In this document: piece after piece, positions 41,519 through 50,863 of the stretch | Position numbering within the stretch: position 1 is the first letter of the stretch | Layout: each line of letters begins with the position of its first letter | Notes under the pieces: generated by a model | Database searches by the model: none | Told to the model about the DNA's origin: nothing | What the model saw: only the letters and a program-made list of their open reading frames with translations | Assembly (NCBI RefSeq): GCF_002906255.1 | Contig: NZ_POTC01000009.1 | Coordinates: 34,128-98,127, forward strand | DNA: 64,000 nucleotides | Direction: 5' to 3' | From: Novacetimonas maltaceti | Lineage (GTDB): Bacteria; Pseudomonadota; Alphaproteobacteria; Acetobacterales; Acetobacteraceae | Made by a program: the position numbers and the translations under genes

Positions 41519-42154
41519 CTACCGCGCGTGATGGGGGACTTCCTCGGCGGGGAGGGTCCGCAGGCGCTGCGCCGCGCTGTCTGCCACCTGCCCCAGCAAC
41601 TGGCTCAGCCCCGCGACCATGGCCGTGGCCCCGCTGCCGGACGAGGTCGCCAGCGTGAAGGCCTGCGCCGTGCCGGTTTCGGGATCACCCGCGCGATGCA
41701 CCGACAGCGTGCCCGACAGGCGCACCTGCCCTGCCCCATCACGGGCGAACTGTGTCACGTCGAGTTCGACAAACGCCTTGGCCGGCATGCTCGTCGCGTT
41801 ATTCTGCGCAAAGACGGAGCTACCGGGCAGGCGCTGCTGCAGGTCGCTGGTCAGGGTATCGCCGATCATCTGCGCCAGCGGCTCGCTCCATGCCGCCCCC
41901 GGCAGGGTGGTCAGGCTGTAATTCGCCTGCTGGCCGACGATATGGTCACGGTCCAGCGCGGGGGGCACGCCGGGGGTGCGGACCTCGATCACGGCGGGGG
42001 CCTGCCCCATGGGGCTGCCCTGCGTGGGGGCGAGGCTGTAGAGCGTCGGGTCCGCCGAACCGCAGGCCGCCAGCAGCGGGGTCGCGGCCGCCAGCGCCAG
42101 TGCCGCGCGGCGCAGGACGCGCGCGGGGGTGAGGATGCTCAAGGACTGGGTCAT
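41519..42154 (-). CDS. pqiC: PqiC-type outer-membrane lipoprotein
   Basis: A 211-residue lipoprotein of the PqiC/YmbA (ABC-type transport auxiliary) family. The signal peptide ends in the lipobox LLAAC, with Cys31 lipidated; the next residues GS do not suggest inner-membrane retention. YSLAPTQGSPMGQAPAVIEV and DRDHIVGQQANYSLTTLPGA are the family's N-terminal strands. In E. coli PqiC forms an outer-membrane ring that docks the PqiB tunnel for intermembrane lipid transport. It lies 4 bp after pqiB. Confidence 0.9.
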   Translation of the reverse strand: MTQSLSILTPARVLRRAALALAAATPLLAACGSADPTLYSLAPTQGSPMGQAPAVIEVRTPGVPPALDRDHIVGQQANYSLTTLPGAAWSEPLAQMIGDTLTSDLQQRLPGSSVFAQNNATSMPAKAFVELDVTQFARDGAGQVRLSGTLSVHRAGDPETGTAQAFTLATSSGSGATAMVAGLSQLLGQVADSAAQRLRTLPAEEVPHHAR

Positions 42155-42158
42155 CGCA

Positions 42159-43823
42159 TTATCGTCCCGTAATCAGCGCCGAGGGATGGCGGGTAAGGAA
42201 GTCGGACAGGAACCGCAGCGACCGCGCCGCCTCGTTAAGCTGCACGACCATCTGTTGCAGGTTGCGGTGGAAATCCGTATCGCCGCCATAGCTGGACAGC
42301 AGCGAGTTCGCATTCTTCAGCGTGGAATCCAGCCCCGCCAGCAGTTGCGGCATACGCGCGCGCGCATCGTGGGAGATGACCTGCAGGTTCTCCATCGACG
42401 CCCGCAGCGAGGACAGCCCCTGCCGCATGTCGGCACTGTTGATGCGGGCATCCGCATGGGCCAGCAGGTTGTTCAGGTTCTCGCCCACCTGCGTCAGCGG
42501 CATCGCCGCGACCTTGTCCGTGATGGTGGACACCGAATCCATGATGCCTGCCATGCCACCCGCCTGTCCCGGCAGGACCAGCGCGTCGCCTTCCTGCGTG
42601 ATCGTGGCGGGGCGCGCGTTCTTGACGAAAGTCAGCGCGATCTCGGATTCGCCGGTCAGGAAGCTCGCACTCTGGACCGAGGCGCGCAGCCCGTTCGCCA
42701 CCTGCGTATGCAGCAGGGCGCGCAGCGCGTCGGCGGGGACTTCCTGATCGTTCAGGACACGTTCGGGCTGAAGCTCCATAGCCACGCGCACGCGTGCCTG
42801 GCCGGTATGCGGGTCAACCAGCAGCTTCACATCGTCGATCGTGCCGACCTGGATGCCGAACATGGTCATCCGCCCGCCCTTCGTCAGACCTGCCACGGGG
42901 CTGGTCAGGTACGTGACAAGCGGGATGCGTTCGCGATACCCGGCGGCGTCGGCTTCCTCCTGGCTGTCATACAGGCGGAAGACGGTGTCGGCGTTGGCCT
43001 GCACCAGATGTTCGTCACGCGCATCGGGCGGCGCGAACGCGATGCCACCGGACAGCAGCGCCTGCAACGACTGCAGCTTCACCTTCAGGCCACCGGCCCC
43101 AAGCCCGACCTGCACGCCAGAGACGTTCCAGAAGCGCGTATCGGTGCGCAGGTACTGGTCATACGGCGCCTGCACGAAGATCTGCACCTTGATCGGCCCG
43201 CGGCCTCCCGGCGGCAGGGTATAGCCCAGCACCTCGCCCGCGACGACATCGCGGAAGAAGATCGGCGCCCCCTGCCCGATGGAGCCGAGACTGGGCGTCA
43301 TCAGGGTATAGGTATGGCCCGGCTGGTCCGAACGCACGCCCGGCGGGGCTTCCAGCCCCTTGAAGAAGGTCGTGTGACGGCCGCCCGGCTCGCCGGGGTC
43401 CATGGCGATGTACGCCCCGGACATCACGGTTTCCAGCCCGGTGATGCTGGCGCCGTTGATGCGCGGGCGCACCACCCAGAACCGCGCGTGGTCAGTCATC
43501 ATCCGCGACGCGGCGGACGTCATGCGCACGCCGACCTCCACATGGTGCAGGTCGTCACTCAGCCGGATCGATTCGACCGTGCCGAGGGAGACGGACTTGC
43601 TCTTCACCTCGGTCTGGCCACTTGTCAGGCCATCGGCGGTGTCGAACGTGATGGTGATGACCGGGCCGCGCGTCGTCAGCCCCCGCCAACCAAGGTAGCC
43701 CGCAATCAGCAAAGCGACGATGGGCACCAGCCAGATGACGGAAAACCGGTATGTGCGCGTATCGGACTGCGGGATGGAAGTGGGCGACCGCCCGTTGCGG
43801 GGATCGTTCGGGGAATCGTTCAC
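42159..43823 (-). CDS. pqiB: PqiB-type MCE intermembrane lipid transport protein
   Basis: A 554-residue MCE protein with one N-terminal membrane span (FSVIWLVPIVALLIAGYLGW) and successive MCE domains (starting RGPVITITFDTADGLTSGQT; a second near GSIGQGAPIFFRDVVAGEVL; a third near GLTKGGRMTMFGIQVGTIDD). A long helical C-terminal needle (residues ~410-554) follows. E. coli PqiB forms a syringe-shaped tunnel across the periplasm. It overlaps pqiA by 4 nt. Confidence 0.94.
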   Translation of the reverse strand: MNDSPNDPRNGRSPTSIPQSDTRTYRFSVIWLVPIVALLIAGYLGWRGLTTRGPVITITFDTADGLTSGQTEVKSKSVSLGTVESIRLSDDLHHVEVGVRMTSAASRMMTDHARFWVVRPRINGASITGLETVMSGAYIAMDPGEPGGRHTTFFKGLEAPPGVRSDQPGHTYTLMTPSLGSIGQGAPIFFRDVVAGEVLGYTLPPGGRGPIKVQIFVQAPYDQYLRTDTRFWNVSGVQVGLGAGGLKVKLQSLQALLSGGIAFAPPDARDEHLVQANADTVFRLYDSQEEADAAGYRERIPLVTYLTSPVAGLTKGGRMTMFGIQVGTIDDVKLLVDPHTGQARVRVAMELQPERVLNDQEVPADALRALLHTQVANGLRASVQSASFLTGESEIALTFVKNARPATITQEGDALVLPGQAGGMAGIMDSVSTITDKVAAMPLTQVGENLNNLLAHADARINSADMRQGLSSLRASMENLQVISHDARARMPQLLAGLDSTLKNANSLLSSYGGDTDFHRNLQQMVVQLNEAARSLRFLSDFLTRHPSALITGR

Positions 43824-45328
43824 GCCTGGTTCGGCTCCATGTTGGCGGCGGGGCGGGGGGCCGCCGCGGATGTGTGTGCGGGACGCGACGGCCCCTGCGG
43901 GGTGTCGCTGTCATGCCTTTTCAGCACGGCGGGGGAAAGGCCATCGACCAGTTCGCCGTTCATGCCGGCCGCATCCCACATGATGCGCGGGTCGAAGCTC
44001 CATGCCGCGAACAGCGTCAGCACCACGACAGCGGCGAACGCCACCATCCCGGCATTGGCGGTCACGGTGGCCATCGCGTTGAAACGCACCACCGCCACCA
44101 GAATGGAAATCATGAACACGTCGATCATCGACCACCGGCCCACCATGTCCACCACGCGGAACAGGCGCGTGCGCCGCACCAGGCCGCGCCGCGACCCGCG
44201 CCATGTCATGACGACCATGGTGGCGAGGCTGATGATCTTGAGCATCGGGACGGTGATGCTGGCGAAGAAGACCAGCAGCGACAGCGGGATCATCCCGTCG
44301 CTCCACAACTCCAGCGCCCCTTCGATGATGGTATGTCCCCCGCCGCCGCCCATGCGCATGAAGGTCATGACCGGGTACAGGTTGGCCGGGATGTAGAAGG
44401 TCACCGCCGCGATCAGGTAGGCCGTCGTGCGCGTCAGGGATTCAGGCGCGCGCCGCCATACGCTGTGGCCGCAGCGCGGGCAGGCGCCGACGCAGTGCAG
44501 GTTGCTGACGGGGTGTTCCATCTCCCCCACCAGCCCGCATGACGGGCACGCGACAAGGCGTTCGACCGGCGGCATGCCGACATCGTCCACATGGACATAT
44601 TCGATTTCCACCACGTCGCCATCGTCAAGGCGGGTCAGCGCATCCACCTTGCGATGGCGCCAGATCCGTTCGGTGTCCAGCGTCGAATCCGTCACCGCCA
44701 TCGTCAGCATCAGCCCGCCGATCAGGTACACCGCCGGGCCGACATCGACATGCGCCATGTCCGTCAGCTTGGTATAGGCGACGAAGATGCCAAGGATGTA
44801 GACCTCCACCATCGACCACGGCCGCAGCTTCTCGTACCAGATCAGGATGCCGGGCGCCCAGTTCGGCAGGGTCGGGCGCGTGCCGGCATACAGGATGGCG
44901 AACATCAGGCCGATCGCCACCGCAGGCGCCATGATGGTCACCGCGCCGACCAGCAGCCCGGCCTCCCCCCAGCCTTCGTGCAGCAGTTCCATCGGCCCGG
45001 TCAGCAGGTCCACCGTGCGTTCGCGCCCATAGACATTGAGCGTCATGAGCGAGGACGCCAGCGCCGCAAGGTAGAACGCAGCCGAACTGATGCAGAACGC
45101 CAGGGGGGCCGCCACCGGCGCGGTCCGCCTGCGCTTTAGCAGGTGCTGCCCGCAGCGCGGACACGCCGCAAGCTGCCCGGGCTGAAGTTCGGGGACATGC
45201 TGGTACAGCCCGCAGCCCGGACATTCCGCCAGTCCGCCGATGACACGCAGGTGTTCGACCGGGGCCGGGGCGACGCCAAGCGACTGACAGCCGAGCCGGG
45301 CGGGAAGGGTCTTGATGAATGTTCTCAT
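43820..45328 (-). CDS. pqiA: PqiA-type inner-membrane protein
   Basis: A 502-residue membrane protein with two PqiA domains, each headed by paired CxxC knuckles: ECPGCGLYQHVPELQPG with AACPRCGQHLLKRR at residues ~38-70, and ACPSCGLVGEMEHPVS with ACPRCGHSVWRR near residue 260. About eight membrane helices follow from the two halves. PqiA is thought to load lipids into the PqiB tunnel. I start at ATG 45328 (MRTFIKTL), since an upstream ATG at 45346 adds only MYGGTG. First gene of pqiABC. Confidence 0.93.
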   Translation of the reverse strand: MRTFIKTLPARLGCQSLGVAPAPVEHLRVIGGLAECPGCGLYQHVPELQPGQLAACPRCGQHLLKRRRTAPVAAPLAFCISSAAFYLAALASSLMTLNVYGRERTVDLLTGPMELLHEGWGEAGLLVGAVTIMAPAVAIGLMFAILYAGTRPTLPNWAPGILIWYEKLRPWSMVEVYILGIFVAYTKLTDMAHVDVGPAVYLIGGLMLTMAVTDSTLDTERIWRHRKVDALTRLDDGDVVEIEYVHVDDVGMPPVERLVACPSCGLVGEMEHPVSNLHCVGACPRCGHSVWRRAPESLTRTTAYLIAAVTFYIPANLYPVMTFMRMGGGGGHTIIEGALELWSDGMIPLSLLVFFASITVPMLKIISLATMVVMTWRGSRRGLVRRTRLFRVVDMVGRWSMIDVFMISILVAVVRFNAMATVTANAGMVAFAAVVVLTLFAAWSFDPRIMWDAAGMNGELVDGLSPAVLKRHDSDTPQGPSRPAHTSAAAPRPAANMEPNQA

Positions 45329-45423
45329 GCCGGTCCCACCATACAACGCGAATTAAATTGAGGAATGCCGCATTTGGCATATTGCATCCGCGTCCAACGT
45401 CGGATATCAAGCGCTCAACTTTC

Positions 45424-45498
45424 GCCGACATAGCTCAGGGGTAGAGCAACTGATTCGTAATCAGTAGGCCCTCGGTTCAATTCCGAGTGTCGGCACCA
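45424..45498 (+). tRNA. tRNA-Thr (anticodon CGT)
   Basis: 75 nt with encoded CCA. Acceptor GCCGACA/TGTCGGC, D-stem GCTC/GAGC, anticodon stem-loop ACTGA-TTCGTAA-TCAGT, T-stem CTCGG/CCGAG. All stems are perfect. A CCTTGG-TTT-CCAAGG hairpin follows at 45505-45519. Confidence 0.96.
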
Positions 45499-45814
45499 TT
45501 TTCCCCTTGGTTTCCAAGGATGTGGGGATGTTTCCCTAGGGACGGGGCAACCCGGCGCCAGCATGGCGCGATATTGCCCGCCGATTCTTTCTCCAGCAGC
45601 TTATCGCGTGAAATCAGGCAACTGGCAGCCTGTCGTCCCTGCCCGCACGCGCCGCCAAGCTGCACTGCCGTGCCAGAAGCATGGCTGCCATGCAGCAGGC
45701 CGCAGGGGACGGCCCGTCATATTATGTAACCATTTTTACGTAAAAAGACCGCCAGGGACTCCGCGCCGCGCGGCGATATCCGCCGCAGACTCCGTCACGG
45801 TGGCAACGCGGCCT
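45499..45814. other. Intergenic stretch after tRNA-Thr(CGT)
   Basis: About 315 bp without a convincing gene. It contains the small hairpin right after the tRNA and a perfect 14-bp palindrome TTTTTACGTAAAAA at 45733-45746. No duplicated tRNA 3' end (att-like repeat) was found in the window. Confidence 0.5.
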
Positions 45815-46270
45815 TCAGGTGCCCGAATGCTTCCGCAGGAGCGAGACGGCATGCGGCCCGTCCTCAAGCGCGGCGCCCAGCAGATCACGCCCCAGCGCCC
45901 GCAGCGTCAGCGGGTGCATCCCGTCCAGCGCCCCATGCAGTTCGCGCCGCTTGTCTTCCGACAGGGAAGGATCATTGGTGACACGCTGGCGCAGGGCCGC
46001 CAGCATGTCGGGGCTTTTCATGGTGATCTGCACATTTTCGGGCCGCGCAAGGAACTGCCGGCCCGCATCGGTGATGGTGCTTTCGCCCTGCACGCGAAAT
46101 CCCTGCGCCGTGGCGGACACGCCGCCGGTACAGAACCCCTGCAACTCCAGGTCGAGCAGGTTGCGTGCATATTTCTGTTCATCCGCGCCATCGGGGATCT
46201 GCAACGCGACCGTCCCACCCGCCGCCTGCATGGACATCAGCATTTCCACCTGCAGATCACGATCAATCAC
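45815..46270 (-). CDS. Unknown 151-residue protein
   Basis: I do not recognise a family. The start is a GTG at 46270 because GGAGGAG sits 8 nt before it. The alternative ATGs at 46291 and 46294 lie upstream of that site and lack their own. The product begins MIDRDLQVEMLMSMQAAGGT and is soluble, without signal peptide or membrane helix. Its first part resembles the winged-helix phrase of small regulatory or secreted-effector proteins (ITDAGRQFLARPENVQITMK may be the wing), and the end is helical (LREL-rich, LTLRALGRDLLGAAL). The DNA-binding idea is inference only. Confidence 0.6.
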   Translation of the reverse strand: MIDRDLQVEMLMSMQAAGGTVALQIPDGADEQKYARNLLDLELQGFCTGGVSATAQGFRVQGESTITDAGRQFLARPENVQITMKSPDMLAALRQRVTNDPSLSEDKRRELHGALDGMHPLTLRALGRDLLGAALEDGPHAVSLLRKHSGT

Positions 46271-46379
46271 GCCCTGAACTCCTCCAGCCATCATGTTATA
46301 ACATGGATATGGGTCTGACAGGACTGCATTACAATCCTGCACGCACGCAGGCGCAACATTCACGTTACATGAAAGCATC

Positions 46380-46434
46380 GATTTCCAAAGGGTAATACCC
46401 TTTGGTGGGGGGAGCGGGGGCGAAGCCCCTGAAA
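46380..46434 (-). repeat. Family A structured repeat, partial reverse copy
   Basis: Reverse copy carrying only the TTTCCAAAGGGTAATACCC stem and the degenerate GGGGGCGAAGCCCC stem. This is the only family A locus not between convergent genes. Confidence 0.75.
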
Positions 46435-46525
46435 CAGGCGCCCCCAGACCCATCAAGGCTGTTTTGAAAAAACGCCGGGGAATACTGCCTGTTTCAGAAA
46501 GGCAGCATCCCGCCTTGCCATGGCG

Positions 46526-47641
46526 TCAGGCGCGGGCCCAGTGGCGCACCTGTTCACGCAGCACCACCTCCACACAGCGGCGCAGCATGCGCATGTCGCC
46601 GGTAAAGACTTCCTGCAGTTTCGTCATCTCATAGCCCGACAGGTCGAACCAGCCGGGCTGCAGGTTCCGCTCCACCTCGATTTCGCGGATGATGTTCCAC
46701 GCCAGCGCGGGCACGTGCTCAACCGTGGGGGCGGGCACATGGACCACCGTGCAGCGTGAACGCAGCGGGGCCGTGACCATGTTCAGGTCATTGGCCGTCA
46801 GCACCCAGCGCACATGGCTGACATCGACGGACGTGTTCAGGTACACATCGCGAAAGGCGCGGGCCTCCCCCTGGTCAAGGAACTGCAGCAGCGCGTCCTG
46901 TACCGTACCGTTGCGGCTTTCACGCGGGGCCTTTTCCACCTCGTCCATGATCATGCAGACATTGGCCATGCCGCTCTGCGCGATGGCTTCCGTCACGATC
47001 GACGGCTTGGAATCGCCATAGGTCTGGTGCGTCCCCACCAGCGACAGGGCATCGGCCATGCCGGCCACGTTCTGCTTCTGCACGCGATAGCCCAGCGCCT
47101 CGTGATAATGGCGCGCGACGGTGGATTTCCCCGATCCCGGCGGCCCGACCAGCAGGACCGGACGCATCCGCCCCGGCGTGCCCCACGCCATCAGTTCACG
47201 TTCGGCATGGGCCATTGCCTCCACCGCGTCCGCCGCGTGGGGACAGGCCTGCAACGCAAGGCCAATGCGCGAGTCCACGAAATCCGGGACATGCAGCTGT
47301 ACCGGTTTTTCCAGCCGCCGCACGGAGGCGAAGCGGTCAGGCGTGCGCGTGCCCGACTTGACCTGCGGGAACCTGAAATCCGCGGGCAGGATGCGGATGC
47401 CCCCTTCCGGGGCGGGATCGGCCCCAGCCCCGGACGACGGGGACGGCGCGGCCTCTTCGGGCCGCTGGCGATGGCGGCGGCGCGGCGGGGCGTGGTCCTC
47501 GAACTCCTCGTCCCCGTCCGGGATGAGGACAAGTTCGTCCACTTCCTCCTCGCCTGAATCCGTGGACTGTTCCTTCCAGAACGCCATCAACTCGTCGAAG
47601 GAGCTGTCGTCGTCATCGTCAGAAGAATTCATGTTGCTCAT
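46526..47641 (-). CDS. Lon-like AAA+ ATPase lacking a protease domain
   Basis: A 371-residue AAA+ protein. Residues 1-95 are acidic and disordered-looking (DDDDDSS, GEEEVDELV, then Arg/Pro-rich). The AAA+ core holds Walker A LLVGPPGSGKSTVARHYHEA (166-173), Walker B CMIMDEVEK (Asp233, Glu234), sensor 1 VLTANDLNM (Asn284), candidate arginine fingers at 295-297 and sensor 2 GDMRMLRR near 351. The segment from Walker B through LLQFLDQGEARAFRDVYLNT and VDVSHVRWVLTANDL mirrors the Lon ATPase domain, but there is no Lon N-domain and no Ser-Lys protease. It may remodel a protein partner. It stands alone, its only neighbours being an unknown gene and an Rmf-like mini-protein. Confidence 0.85.
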   Translation of the reverse strand: MSNMNSSDDDDDSSFDELMAFWKEQSTDSGEEEVDELVLIPDGDEEFEDHAPPRRRHRQRPEEAAPSPSSGAGADPAPEGGIRILPADFRFPQVKSGTRTPDRFASVRRLEKPVQLHVPDFVDSRIGLALQACPHAADAVEAMAHAERELMAWGTPGRMRPVLLVGPPGSGKSTVARHYHEALGYRVQKQNVAGMADALSLVGTHQTYGDSKPSIVTEAIAQSGMANVCMIMDEVEKAPRESRNGTVQDALLQFLDQGEARAFRDVYLNTSVDVSHVRWVLTANDLNMVTAPLRSRCTVVHVPAPTVEHVPALAWNIIREIEVERNLQPGWFDLSGYEMTKLQEVFTGDMRMLRRCVEVVLREQVRHWARA

Positions 47642-48149
47642 ATCGCGGTGCCCTGATGTTGGAGATCATGGAGTCTTGCGGCCCGGGAGGAGGGCAAAAC
47701 GTATGAACTTCAACATCGGCAATGACATGGGCATTTCCTGACCTGGACAGAGTCCGCACGGTATGCCGGACGCACGTGGGGATGCGCACGGACATCGTAT
47801 GCAGTCATGTTGGGGAAAGACGGTGGCGACCAATGGCGTGTTGCTGTGGTCACGAAGCAATCAGAGTGCTATTCGCTGAAACGTCATACTTGGGATATGG
47901 CAGATTTCGGTTCTTTTTTCAAGGAAAATTCTTCTTTCGCGAAGAAAAAACATCCCTGAATACGCAAAGGCGGCATCCCCTGAGGAATGCCGCCCATCTG
48001 AGAACAGTCACAACCGTCTGGAAAAACAGCGTTCCTGTTCTTTATTAATGACACATCTGAATAACGATACAACACGGTTGCGGTAACAACGCGCTGAGGT
48101 CACGGCGATGTAATACCCGGCCGTGACATTCATTCAGGTGGCGTGGGGA
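47642..48149. other. AT-richer intergenic region with hairpin
   Basis: About 500 bp without a supported gene. It contains GGCGGCAT...ATGCCGCC (47969-47994), a possible terminator for the minus-strand gene at 48150, and an AT-rich inverted repeat TTCTTC-TTTCGC-GAAGAA near 47930. The 5' part presumably has the promoter of the AAA+ gene. Confidence 0.45.
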
Positions 48150-48341
48150 TCAGGGCTGGTCCAGCGGGTCTTCATCGCCGTCATTTTCACGCACGCTCCA
48201 CCATCCCGCCGACCATTGCGCGAATTCGGGCGTATCCTCCTTGAAGGGGTTTTCGATCAGCGGCTCGCCCCGGACGGCGGCGGCCTTGCCCTGTGCCGTG
48301 GGATCGTCGGTGGCGGGGGAGGTCGGGGTCTGCTGGGTCAT
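48150..48341 (-). CDS. Rmf/CrpP-like mini-protein
   Basis: A 63-residue acidic protein. The core GKAAAVRGEPLIENPFKED then EFAQWSAGWWSVREN matches the small-protein pattern A-x-x-G-x(4)-ENPF...W-x-x-GW seen in ribosome-modulation-factor-like and CrpP-like families. Rmf dimerises ribosomes in stationary phase; CrpP has been linked to quinolone modification. Neither activity follows from the sequence. Start ATG at 48341, preceded by AAGGAAG. Confidence 0.65.
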   Translation of the reverse strand: MTQQTPTSPATDDPTAQGKAAAVRGEPLIENPFKEDTPEFAQWSAGWWSVRENDGDEDPLDQP

Positions 48342-49138
48342 TGCACTTCCTTGTCCGTGTGTGTCCTTAGACTACTGCGCGTGATACCGCATGCCCCCCT
48401 GCCCGTCAGCCCCATCCATCGCCCGTGCGCCCCGTGCGGCACGCATGCCATCGCCCCGTGTCCGCCATCCCCATCGCGGCAGAAAGTGCATGGGCATCAT
48501 GACCGCGCGCGGCCTTTCTGGCACGCGGTGCCGGATTCGCGATCCCGCCCTGTGAAACCCGGCATGTTCCACGACTCCCGCCCCCGCATGCACAGGCCAT
48601 GGACATCATGGCGCCGGGGCGCGCATTTCCCCGTCCCCGCAGCGGCATTTTTTATGCAACTGCTCTTTCATCATGTTTCATTTATTGAAATTTTGCGAAA
48701 ACGTGAACTCATAACACGTTGTTATATATGTATTTTTATGGGAGACAATGTGACATTGAGTGTCCAGATCACGGATACGTGATGTCGATCGCGCTTGCGG
48801 ATCACAATTTATCTATATACCAATGGATATAGACATTCCGCTGTATCCGGCGGTTTTGTTCTTTCCTCACCGATCCCTGATACCGGCAGACCGGGGTGGA
48901 AAATGCGCGAATATTTCATCCCGGCACAGAAGTTCAAGAAACGAATGCCATAACAGCAACAACAATACTGGTTTCGCACATGATCGCCCTCATCGCATTC
49001 CCTTGTCGGAATACGGGCTTCAGGCGGGACCGGCGCCGGGATCGGCAACGCCGGACGATCAGGTAGCCACGGAACTGTATTCCGTATTTCCATGGAATAC
49101 ATGCCTGGTTACAATAAAACCACAAGGGAACATGACAC
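48342..49138. promoter_or_regulatory. Long upstream region of the aldehyde dehydrogenase gene
   Basis: About 800 bp with no supported gene. Its 48640-48960 part is distinctly AT-rich for this genome. Near the 3' end, GTATTCC (49077) and GGAATAC (49094-49100) form an inverted repeat with a 10-nt spacer, and a third GGAATAC occurs at 49008-49014. This suggests an operator 40 bp before the start codon. Confidence 0.4.
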
Positions 49139-50650
49139 ATGTCTTCCGATTACACGACCGAGAAGCCGCCGTTCAAGGCGCGCTATGAAAACTACATTGG
49201 TGGCAAGTGGCTGCCGCCGATCGCGGGCCATTACCTGACGAACACCTCGCCGGTCGATGGTCGCGTGCTGTGCGAAGTTCCCGCCTCCACCGCCGCCGAC
49301 GTGGAGCTGGCGCTTGACGCCGCGCACAAGGCGAAGACCGCCTGGGCCCACACCTCCCCTGCCGATCGCGCGCTGATCCTGCTCAAGGCAGCCGACAAGA
49401 TGGAGCAGAACCTCGAGCTGCTCGCCCGCGCCGAGACGTGGGACAACGGCAAGCCCATCCGTGAGACCCTGACCGCCGACATCCCGCTGGCGATCGACCA
49501 TTTCCGTTACTTCGCAGGCTGCATCCGCGCGCAGGAAGGCTCGCTGAGCGAAATCACGGACACGACCATCGCGTACCACTTCCACGAACCGCTGGGCGTT
49601 GTCGCGCAGATCATTCCGTGGAACTTCCCGCTGCTGATGGGTTCGTGGAAGCTCGCCCCCGCGCTGGCGGCCGGCAACTGCGTCGTCATGAAGCCCGCCG
49701 AAAGCACGCCCGCCAGCATCCTCGTGATGATGGAACTGATCGGTGACCTGTTCCCGCCCGGCACGCTGAACATCGTCAACGGCCTTGGCAAGGACGTGGG
49801 TGCAGCGCTTTCCAACAGCGACCGCATCGCGAAGATCGCGTTCACGGGTTCCACGCCGACGGGCAAGATGATCGCCCACGCCGCGGCCGAACACCTGATC
49901 CCCGCGACGCTGGAACTGGGTGGCAAGTCGCCCAACATCTTCTTCGCCGACATCATGGAAAAAGACGACGATTACCTGGACAAGGCGATCGAAGGCTTCA
50001 CGATGTTCGCCCTGAACCAGGGCCAGATCTGTTCGTGCCCCAGCCGTGCGCTGGTCCAGGAATCGATCTATGAGAAGTTCATCGAGCGCGCCCTGCCGCG
50101 CATCAAGGCGATCCGCCAGGGCAACCCGCTGGATCCCAACACCATGATGGGCGCGCAGAACTCGCACGGGCATCAGGAAAAGATCCTGTCCTACATCGAC
50201 ATCGGCAAGGGCGAAGGCGCCCAGCTGCTGACCGGTGGCGGCCGTCCGGACCTGGGTGGTGACCTGAACAAGGGGTGCTATGTGCAGCCGACCGTGTTCA
50301 AGGGCAACAACAAGATGCGCATCTTCCAGGAGGAAATCTTTGGCCCGGTTCTGGCCGTGACGACCTTCAAGACGGAAGAAGAAGCGCTGGCCATCGCCAA
50401 CGACACCCCGTTCGGTCTGGGTTCGGGCGTGTGGAGCCGCGACGCCAACACCTGCTTCCGCATGGGTCGCGGGCTGGAAGCCGGCCGCGTGTGGATCAAC
50501 TGCTATCACGTCTATCCCGCGCATGCGGCGTTCGGCGGATACAAGAAGTCCGGCATCGGCCGTGAGACCCACAAGATGGTTCTCGAACACTACCAGCAGA
50601 CCAAGAACATGCTGGTCAGCTACAGCGAAAAGAAGCTCGGCTTCTTCTGA
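49139..50650 (+). CDS. NAD-dependent aldehyde dehydrogenase (acetaldehyde type)
   Basis: A 503-residue cytosolic aldehyde dehydrogenase oxidising aldehydes to acids, resembling AldB/ExaC acetaldehyde dehydrogenases. [20 protein letters not shown] is the N-terminal part of the cofactor region, [12 protein letters not shown] the NAD-binding loop, [12 protein letters not shown] carries the general-base Glu, and [14 protein letters not shown] the catalytic Cys region. [20 protein letters not shown] is the AldB-like C-terminal motif. In acetic acid bacteria it would detoxify acetaldehyde leaking into the cytosol from membrane alcohol oxidation. Start ATG at 49139 with AAGGGA upstream; it has an unusually long 5' region. 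Confidence 0.95.
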   Translation: MSSDYTTEKPPFKARYENYIGGKWLPPIAGHYLTNTSPVDGRVLCEVPASTAADVELALDAAHKAKTAWAHTSPADRALILLKAADKMEQNLELLARAETWDNGKPIRETLTADIPLAIDHFRYFAGCIRAQEGSLSEITDTTIAYHFHEPLGVVAQIIPWNFPLLMGSWKLAPALAAGNCVVMKPAESTPASILVMMELIGDLFPPGTLNIVNGLGKDVGAALSNSDRIAKIAFTGSTPTGKMIAHAAAEHLIPATLELGGKSPNIFFADIMEKDDDYLDKAIEGFTMFALNQGQICSCPSRALVQESIYEKFIERALPRIKAIRQGNPLDPNTMMGAQNSHGHQEKILSYIDIGKGEGAQLLTGGGRPDLGGDLNKGCYVQPTVFKGNNKMRIFQEEIFGPVLAVTTFKTEEEALAIANDTPFGLGSGVWSRDANTCFRMGRGLEAGRVWINCYHVYPAHAAFGGYKKSGIGRETHKMVLEHYQQTKNMLVSYSEKKLGFF

Positions 50651-50863
50651 TCGCATGTCGTGGCGGCGCAGGCCGCCACGACATGATGCGCAGGCGGTGC
50701 GGCCGGGCCGGTTATTTTGCCGGGTCGGCCGTTGCCGTCTTCCGTCCCCGCACATGGGCGTGGATGGCACAGGACATGAACAGTTTTTGATATATCAGGA
50801 ATGCGACAGGGTTTTTCCCACGGGGGCCGGGACACTGTGCGGCAGGGGTGAAAGAGGCATAGG

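Noticed and set aside
45487..45729. 80-codon plus-strand frame starting in tRNA-Thr(CGT)
   Set aside because: It starts inside the tRNA, has no Shine-Dalgarno and shows no family features.
48760..49188. 142-codon frame running into the aldehyde dehydrogenase start
   Set aside because: It lies in AT-rich upstream DNA, overlaps the real gene out of frame and has no motif or ribosome-binding site.
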